In this document: positions 1 through 4,560 of the stretch, piece after piece
How the letters are laid out: every line of letters starts with the position of its first letter
Numbering within the stretch: the first letter of the stretch is position 1
From: an uncultured Porphyromonadaceae bacterium
GTDB lineage: Bacteria; Bacteroidota; Bacteroidia; Bacteroidales; Muribaculaceae
NCBI GenBank assembly: GCA_905193995.1
Contig: CAJJQT010000117.1
Span: 1-6,397, forward strand
Direction: 5' to 3'
DNA: 6,397 nt
Position numbers and translations under genes: made by a program
Notes under the pieces: model-generated
Told to the model about the DNA's origin: nothing
Seen by the model: only the letters and a program-made list of their open reading frames with translations
The model's database searches: none

Positions 1-6
1 CAGGTG

Positions 7-138
7 TTTACACATATATTTATAACTGATTTACAAATAATTAATGTGTAGCACTTAAAGTATAAATTAATATTATTTACAATTACGAATTTACAATCCA
101 ATTTATTAGTTTACCAATCCATCTTTACCGGTTTGCAA
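7..138 (+). repeat. Cluster of TTTACAA-like direct repeats in A/T-rich leader
   Basis: Copies or near copies of TTTACAA occur, all in the same orientation, at about 7, 30, 76, 90, 110 (TTTACCAA), 124 (TTTACC) and 132 (TTTGCAA). Further copies lie at 189 (TTTACAT) and 253. The units at 90 and 110 extend to an imperfect longer repeat, TTTACAATCCA and TTTACCAATCCA, spaced 20 bases apart. The stretch contains no gene on either strand and lies just upstream of a promoter and a helix-turn-helix gene. It could therefore be an operator array, but low sequence complexity alone could also produce it. Confidence 0.35.
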
Positions 139-166
139 GTCATAATTTTATTTTCCTAATTTTAAA

Positions 167-198
167 TTTGCGTATTTGAATTATTGTTTTTACATTTG
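167..198 (+). promoter_or_regulatory. Bacteroidetes-type promoter for the helix-turn-helix gene
   Basis: TTTG at 167-170 is followed after 20 bases by TACATTTG at 191-198. This fits the Bacteroidetes pattern TTTG, 19-21 bases, TAnnTTTG. Transcription would start near 203-206. The coding frame downstream must therefore begin after about 205, which limits the search for its start codon. A second -7-like match, TAAATTTG at 163-170, lacks a correctly spaced TTTG. Confidence 0.6.
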
Positions 199-248
199 CA
201 TCATCAATAATTAACTTCAAAATTGTTCCTCACTTTCACATTCACTCT

Positions 249-830
249 ATTGTTTACAAAGTCTGTTCGGTTCTTGCGATCGAGCGCCTCATTTCTTTCC
301 GCAATCACATCGGTCTGACAAATTCTCAGTTCGCCGACCGCGCAGGCATCCCGCGCCCCACTCTCTCACAATTTCTCAACGGGCGAAACAAACGGTTAAG
401 CGATGACTTCACAGCAAAACTTCACGACGCATATCCTGACCTAAATATACTCTGGCTCCTTTTTGGTGAAGGCAATATGACAATCGACTCAGATATGCCC
501 GCAATTTCCGATGAAATTGGCCGAAATTCAAGTCAGATGCCAGATCAAGACCTTAAGAATGAAGTTCATGCAGAACAGCAATTAGTCCAAAACTCCACGA
601 ATCGGTCCGATCAATCTACAAAAAGCGGTGTAAACGAGACATTTTTTGACCGCAACGAAAGCGGCGGACTCTTCAACTCCGACATAGCGCAGCAGTTCCC
701 GCTGGCCGGCGCACCGGTTCCCCATCCTGTCATACCCACGGATCCGGCAAAGCGCATCCAGTCAATCATGGTCTTCTATAGCGACAACAGCTACGAGATC
801 TTTACTCCTGCACCGGCCGACAAGTCCTGA
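249..830 (+). CDS. XRE-like helix-turn-helix regulator, non-canonical start
   Basis: This is a probable DNA-binding regulator of a family common in Bacteroidales. The frame is open from 180 (after TGA at 177) to the stop at 828-830. Bases 282-476 read as a full helix-turn-helix domain: ERLISFRNHIGLTNSQFAD, then the recognition-helix segment GIPRPTLSQFLNGRNKR, then the family ending WLLFGEGNM. A polar, low-complexity linker follows, and a C-terminal patch (IQSIMVFYSDNSYEIFTP) resembles the conserved tail of these proteins. No in-frame ATG, GTG or TTG lies between the promoter and the domain; ATG 477 would leave only 117 residues with no DNA-binding part. The start given is an ATT at 249 and is a guess; other ATT codons (210, 222, 240) or ATC 279 are possible. 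A sequencing indel or a decayed start would also explain it. The target is unknown; nearby TTTACAA repeats could be operators. Family identity is fairly sure, the start is not. Confidence 0.65.
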   Translation: MVYKVCSVLAIERLISFRNHIGLTNSQFADRAGIPRPTLSQFLNGRNKRLSDDFTAKLHDAYPDLNILWLLFGEGNMTIDSDMPAISDEIGRNSSQMPDQDLKNEVHAEQQLVQNSTNRSDQSTKSGVNETFFDRNESGGLFNSDIAQQFPLAGAPVPHPVIPTDPAKRIQSIMVFYSDNSYEIFTPAPADKS

Positions 831-885
831 CCGACCAATCCCGGTGACAAACTCCGTAAGTTCCGCTTCTAATTTTTCATTACAT

Positions 886-920
886 TTTGCTTTGCTTTCG
901 CATAAAATTTCGTATTTTTG
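886..920 (+). promoter_or_regulatory. Promoter of the DUF4492-cydAB operon
   Basis: TATTTTTG at 913-920 matches the Bacteroidetes -7 element TAnnTTTG. Two TTTG candidates for the -33 element lie at 886-889 (23-base spacer) and 891-894 (18-base spacer), either side of the usual 19-21. Transcription would start near 924-928, leaving a leader of under 20 bases before the GTG at 943. No convincing operator or riboswitch is visible in the 831-942 gap, nor a clear terminator for the preceding gene. Confidence 0.6.
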
Positions 921-942
921 CCTTTGATATTATATAATTAAG

Positions 943-1167
943 GTGAAAAGACGATTGCTCGGCATCTACAGCTTCTATCGCGACGGTTTCAAGGCGATGA
1001 CCGTCGGGCGCAAGCTGTGGCTGCTAATTTTCATAAAATTAGCCATCATCTTTCTGGTAATCAAGCTGCTGTTCTTCCCCGACAAACTTGCGACGAAATA
1101 TACGACCGATGAGGATCGCGCACAGGCCGTCAGGTCATCGCTTACGGCGGCCGATATACCCGAATAA
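943..1167 (+). CDS. DUF4492 small membrane protein of the cytochrome bd operon
   Basis: This 74-residue protein matches the DUF4492 family, which in Bacteroidetes typically sits directly upstream of cydA. A basic N-terminus with the motif FYRDGFKAMTVGRKLW (11-26) leads into one hydrophobic segment at about 26-45. That segment ends in LLFFPDKL and contains two lysines (32 and 41). A short charged tail (TTDEDRAQAVRSSL) follows. The start is GTG at 943, because an in-frame TGA at 925 and the predicted transcription start leave no room for an earlier one. It is the first gene of the operon, 38 bases before cydA. Its function has not been established to my knowledge. By position and size it may be an accessory subunit or assembly helper of bd oxidase, similar in role but not in sequence to E. 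coli CydX; that role is inference. Family assignment is confident. Confidence 0.9.
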   Translation: MKRRLLGIYSFYRDGFKAMTVGRKLWLLIFIKLAIIFLVIKLLFFPDKLATKYTTDEDRAQAVRSSLTAADIPE

Positions 1168-1205
1168 AAATCTTCAACTAATCAATAACTCTAAAACTAT
1201 TCATC

Positions 1206-2771
1206 ATGAATGACATTCTAAGCGTGGTCGACTGGTCGAGGGCCCAATTCGCCCTTACGGCCATCTACCATTGGTTGTTTGTCCCGCTGACCATCGGCCT
1301 GGCGCTGATCGTTGCCATTATGGAATCGATCTATGTCAAGACCGGCGACTCCCGGTGGAAAGGGATCACAAAATTTTGGATGACCGTATTCGGCATCAAC
1401 TTTGCCATCGGCGTAGCCACCGGCATAATCCTCGAATTTGAATTCGGCACCAACTGGTCGAACTACAGCTGGTTTGTCGGCGATATCTTCGGAGCTCCGC
1501 TGGCCATCGAAGGTATTTTTGCATTCTTTATGGAGGCGACTTTCGTGGCTGTGATGTTCTTCGGCTGGAACAAGGTAAGCAAGGGATTCCATCTTGCCTC
1601 GACATGGCTCGTGGCCGTCGGCGTCGCGCTGTCGGCCCTGTGGATTCTTGTCGCCAACGCATGGATGCAGAATCCGGTCGGCATGGAATTCGATCCGGCC
1701 CAGATGCGCAACGTCATGGACGATTTCGGCGAAGTAGCCTTCAACAGCGTGGCGATGCATAAGTTCTTCCACGCCGTTGCGAGCGGCTGGACTCTCGCGG
1801 GCGTTGTCGTCATCGGCATCAGCTGCTGGATGCTATGGCGCAAGCGCAATATCGACGCTTCGCGAAAGTCGCTGCAGATTGGCGCATGGGTCGGTCTCGC
1901 AGGCATATTGCTCACAATTTATACCGGCGACGGCTCCGCCGTCGACGTAGCCCGCGTACAGCCTATGAAGCTCGCCGCCATGGAAGGGCTCTACGACGGC
2001 CACGTGGGCCAGAGCCTCGTAGGTTTCGGCATCGTCAATCCCGACAAGAAACCCGGCGACTCGCTTGAGGCCATCAAATTCGAGATTCCTATCCCCTACG
2101 GACTCTCACTTCTTGCCAACCACGATCCGCACTCGTTCGTGCCGGGCATCAACGACCTCATCAACGGCGTAGCGCTCACACCCGAGGGCGACACAGTCAA
2201 TACCGTATCGTATCAGCGGCGCATCGAGCTCGGCCGCGAAGCCCAGCAGGCTCTGCGCGAATACGATGCTGCCCGGGGCGCCGGCGACACTGCTGCAATG
2301 GCAGCGGCAGCCGCTTCAGTGAAGGAGAACTTCAAATATTTCGGCTACGGTTACTTCAACTCGCCAGCCGACGCCGTCCCGCCTGTCGCTCTGACTTTCT
2401 ACGCATTCCGCGTCATGGTCTTCATCGGCGGCTATCTGCTGCTCTTCTTCCTGCTGGCCATCTACGCCGCCCGCAAACGCTACTCCTGGCTTGAAAAGCC
2501 GTGGCTTCACTGGGTAGGCATCCTCTCGATCCCTCTGGCGTACCTCTGCAGCGAGGCCGGATGGGTTGTAGCCGAAGTCGGCCGCCAGCCCTGGATCATC
2601 CAGGATCTGATGCCGGTCGGAGTTGCCATCAGCGACGTCACCCCGGCATCAGTCCAGTTCACTTTCTGGATGTTCGCAGTTCTGTTCACAGCCCTGCTCG
2701 TAGCCGAAATAAGCATCATGCTGCGCTACATCTCCAAGGCATCCAAAGAAAACATCGAAACCAAAGCATAA
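1206..2771 (+). CDS. cydA: Cytochrome bd quinol oxidase subunit I
   Basis: CydA carries the three hemes (b558, b595, d) and the quinol site of cytochrome bd, an inner-membrane oxidase that reduces O2 to water using quinol (menaquinol in this group). At 521 residues it is almost the length of E. coli CydA (522). All key residues align with a constant +3 offset early on: heme ligand His22 (E. coli 19), Glu102 and Glu110 (99, 107), heme b558 ligand His189 (186), and Q-loop Lys255 and Glu260 in VQPMKLAAMEG (252, 257). Arg402 and Met404 in YAFRVMV match E. coli Arg391 and Met393, and the late motif GWVVAEVGRQPW is present. The Q-loop is long, as in E. coli, and includes an alanine-rich stretch at about 355-371. 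It is separated from cydB by 14 bases and surely co-transcribed. Start ATG 1206 gives the expected N-terminus. Confidence 0.98.
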   Translation: MNDILSVVDWSRAQFALTAIYHWLFVPLTIGLALIVAIMESIYVKTGDSRWKGITKFWMTVFGINFAIGVATGIILEFEFGTNWSNYSWFVGDIFGAPLAIEGIFAFFMEATFVAVMFFGWNKVSKGFHLASTWLVAVGVALSALWILVANAWMQNPVGMEFDPAQMRNVMDDFGEVAFNSVAMHKFFHAVASGWTLAGVVVIGISCWMLWRKRNIDASRKSLQIGAWVGLAGILLTIYTGDGSAVDVARVQPMKLAAMEGLYDGHVGQSLVGFGIVNPDKKPGDSLEAIKFEIPIPYGLSLLANHDPHSFVPGINDLINGVALTPEGDTVNTVSYQRRIELGREAQQALREYDAARGAGDTAAMAAAAASVKENFKYFGYGYFNSPADAVPPVALTFYAFRVMVFIGGYLLLFFLLAIYAARKRYSWLEKPWLHWVGILSIPLAYLCSEAGWVVAEVGRQPWIIQDLMPVGVAISDVTPASVQFTFWMFAVLFTALLVAEISIMLRYISKASKENIETKA

Positions 2772-2785
2772 TTCCCTGACTAACC

Positions 2786-3925
2786 ATGAATGAATTAGAA
2801 TTTCTTCAAGCCTATTGGTGGCTGTTAATAGCCGTGCTCGGCGCGGCACTGGTCTTCATGCTCTTCGTCCAGGGAGGCCAGACAATGCTTTACTGCAACC
2901 ATACCGAGACTGACCGCCAGATTATGGTCAATTCGCTCGGGCGCAAATGGGAGCTGACGTTCACGACCCTCGTGGTATTCGGCGGAGCTTTCTTCGCCTC
3001 GTTCCCGCTGTTCTACTCGACCAGCTTCGGAGGCGCCTACTGGCTGTGGCTCGCCATCCTGATCAGTTTCGTCATCCAGGCAGTCAGCTACGAATACCGC
3101 CGCAAGCGCGGCAACATCTACGGTACGCGCGTCTACGACACATTCCTGCTCCTGAACGGCTTCTTCGGATGCGTACTCCTCGGCGTGGCCGTCGCCGCAT
3201 TCTTCTTCGGCGCCGACTTCGAGATCGTCCGCTCAAACATTCTCGACGGCAATTCGCCCGTCATCTCGCGCTGGACATCCACTCGCGGCCTCGAGCTGAT
3301 GACCGACTGGCGCTGCCTGCTGCTTGGCTTCGCGGTCTTCTTCCTCGCCCGCACCCAGGCCGCGCTCTACTTCATCAACAACATCAACGCCGATGCCGCC
3401 TTCACGCCCCGCATGCGCCGCTCGGTCCTCGTCAACGGCCTCATCTTCGCCGTGCTGTTCGTGGCCTTCGTGGTAGTGCTGCTCGTATCGCCCGGCAAGC
3501 AGGCCGACGCCGCCGGCACCGTCGCCGAAACCGACTACCTCTACTTCCACAACCTCACCGGCATGTGGTGGTGGGGGCTGATGTTCGTGGCCGGCGTGGT
3601 GCTCGCTTTGGCAGGCATAGCCGTCGGCGCGTTCACCAAGTCGCGCCGCGGCATCTGGCTGAGCGGCACCGGCACAGTACTGGTCGTCATTGCCCTCTTC
3701 GCCATAGCCGGCTACAACGGCACCTGCTACCTGGCATCGAACACTTTCCCGCAGAGTTCGCTGACCATCGCCAACAGCTCGTCGTCGCTCTATACCCTGC
3801 GTACCATGGCGTGGGTCAGCCTCGCCGTACCATTCGTTGTGGCCTACATAGCCTATGTGTGGTACAAGATGAACCATGGCGGCCTCTCCGGTTCTGAAGT
3901 TGAAGCCGATAGTCACAACTATTGA
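2786..3925 (+). CDS. cydB: Cytochrome bd quinol oxidase subunit II
   Basis: CydB is the second membrane subunit of cytochrome bd. It holds no heme but is needed to assemble and stabilise CydA, and lines proton or quinone paths. The protein has 379 residues, the length of E. coli CydB, and several hydrophobic segments. The N-terminal EFLQAYWWLLIAVL parallels E. coli EVLRFIWWLLVGVL, and IMVNSLGRKWELTF parallels IMINSIAPHWDGNQ. Where E. coli has two aspartates in TDGFD, this protein has VQGGQ (Gln29 and Gln32), and Asp58 is replaced by Glu56. The GGAFFASFPLFYSTSFGGAYW block and the SYEYRRKRGN loop fit the Bacteroidetes branch as I recall it. The start is ATG 2786. A long overlapping frame inside the gene is a G+C-driven shadow. 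Confidence in the assignment is very high. Confidence 0.97.
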   Translation: MNELEFLQAYWWLLIAVLGAALVFMLFVQGGQTMLYCNHTETDRQIMVNSLGRKWELTFTTLVVFGGAFFASFPLFYSTSFGGAYWLWLAILISFVIQAVSYEYRRKRGNIYGTRVYDTFLLLNGFFGCVLLGVAVAAFFFGADFEIVRSNILDGNSPVISRWTSTRGLELMTDWRCLLLGFAVFFLARTQAALYFINNINADAAFTPRMRRSVLVNGLIFAVLFVAFVVVLLVSPGKQADAAGTVAETDYLYFHNLTGMWWWGLMFVAGVVLALAGIAVGAFTKSRRGIWLSGTGTVLVVIALFAIAGYNGTCYLASNTFPQSSLTIANSSSSLYTLRTMAWVSLAVPFVVAYIAYVWYKMNHGGLSGSEVEADSHNY

Positions 3926-3935
3926 TTATCCGACC

Positions 3936-4535
3936 ATGGCCGATACATTCCTGACCGTCGCCGGGCCCTCCGAGGCCGTCTTTACCGAAAAGCGGAGCAA
4001 ATTCCTTGCCTTCGCGTGGCCGGTAAAGACGGCCGCGCAGGCCCGTGAACATGTCGACGCGCTCGCCAAGGAATACTACGACGCACGCCACGTCTGCTGG
4101 GCCTATATGCTCGGCCCCGACCGCAAGGAATTCCGGGCCAACGACAACGGCGAACCATCGGGCACCGCCGGCAAGCCCATTCTCGGCCAGATCAACTCGC
4201 TCGAACTCACCGACACCCTCGTGGCCGTCGTGCGCTACTTCGGCGGCATCAAGCTCGGCACATCGGGCCTGATCGCAGCCTACCGTGAGGCCGCCCGCCT
4301 GGCGCTCGCCGAGGCGGAGATCATCCAATGCCACGTCACCGCCCGGCTTAGCTTCACCTTCCCCTACGCCGTAATCAACGACGTCATGAAGATTGCCCGC
4401 GCGCCCGGTACCACGGTAATCGGCCAGGAATTCGACAACACTTGCTCGATGACTCTCGAAGTCAACCTCGACCGCCTCGATGAATACCGACGGCGGCTCG
4501 ACGACATCGACGGACTTACATTCGATCCATCATAA
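3936..4535 (+). CDS. yigZ: YigZ/IMPACT (UPF0029) family protein
   Basis: This 199-residue protein belongs to the YigZ family, related to the eukaryotic translation regulator IMPACT; its bacterial role is not well defined, and it is presumably cytoplasmic. The N-terminal domain shows the family hallmarks: FTEKRSKFLAFAWPV (16-30), DARHVCWAYMLG (49-60), NDNGEPSGTAGKPIL (69-83) and VVRYFGGIKLGTSGL (98-112). The C-terminal third (about 132-199) corresponds to the smaller DUF1949-like domain with a ferredoxin-like fold. I chose ATG 3936. The in-frame ATG at 3876 would add 20 residues lying inside cydB, and the protein from 3936 begins like its relatives. The gene starts 10 bases after the cydB stop, so it is almost certainly on the same transcript. 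No known functional tie to bd oxidase exists. Family identification is firm. Confidence 0.95.
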   Translation: MADTFLTVAGPSEAVFTEKRSKFLAFAWPVKTAAQAREHVDALAKEYYDARHVCWAYMLGPDRKEFRANDNGEPSGTAGKPILGQINSLELTDTLVAVVRYFGGIKLGTSGLIAAYREAARLALAEAEIIQCHVTARLSFTFPYAVINDVMKIARAPGTTVIGQEFDNTCSMTLEVNLDRLDEYRRRLDDIDGLTFDPS

Positions 4536-4560
4536 CACCAAAAATACAAACATTACAATA

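Noticed and set aside
44..58. ATG at 44 as a small upstream gene
   Set aside because: It meets a stop after four codons.
477..830. A 117-residue protein starting at ATG 477 as the complete gene
   Set aside because: The conserved domain ending WLLFGEGNM runs into this methionine from upstream in the same frame, so it is an internal residue.
831..885. Rho-independent terminator after the regulator gene
   Set aside because: There is a short T-rich run at 872-877, but I could not find a stable hairpin in front of it.
2947..3897. Long + strand frame of 316 residues inside cydB
   Set aside because: It is very rich in Arg, His, Pro and Ala, has no recognisable motif and lies fully under an unmistakable cydB in another frame. 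It is a G+C shadow.
3233..3916. Minus-strand frame of 227 residues opposite cydB
   Set aside because: It is composed mostly of Gly, Glu, Ala and Val, as antisense of membrane-protein codons gives, with no domain or promoter.
3876..3935. Earlier ATG for the YigZ-family gene
   Set aside because: It would add 20 residues entirely within the end of cydB that do not resemble the family N-terminus; ATG 3936 does.
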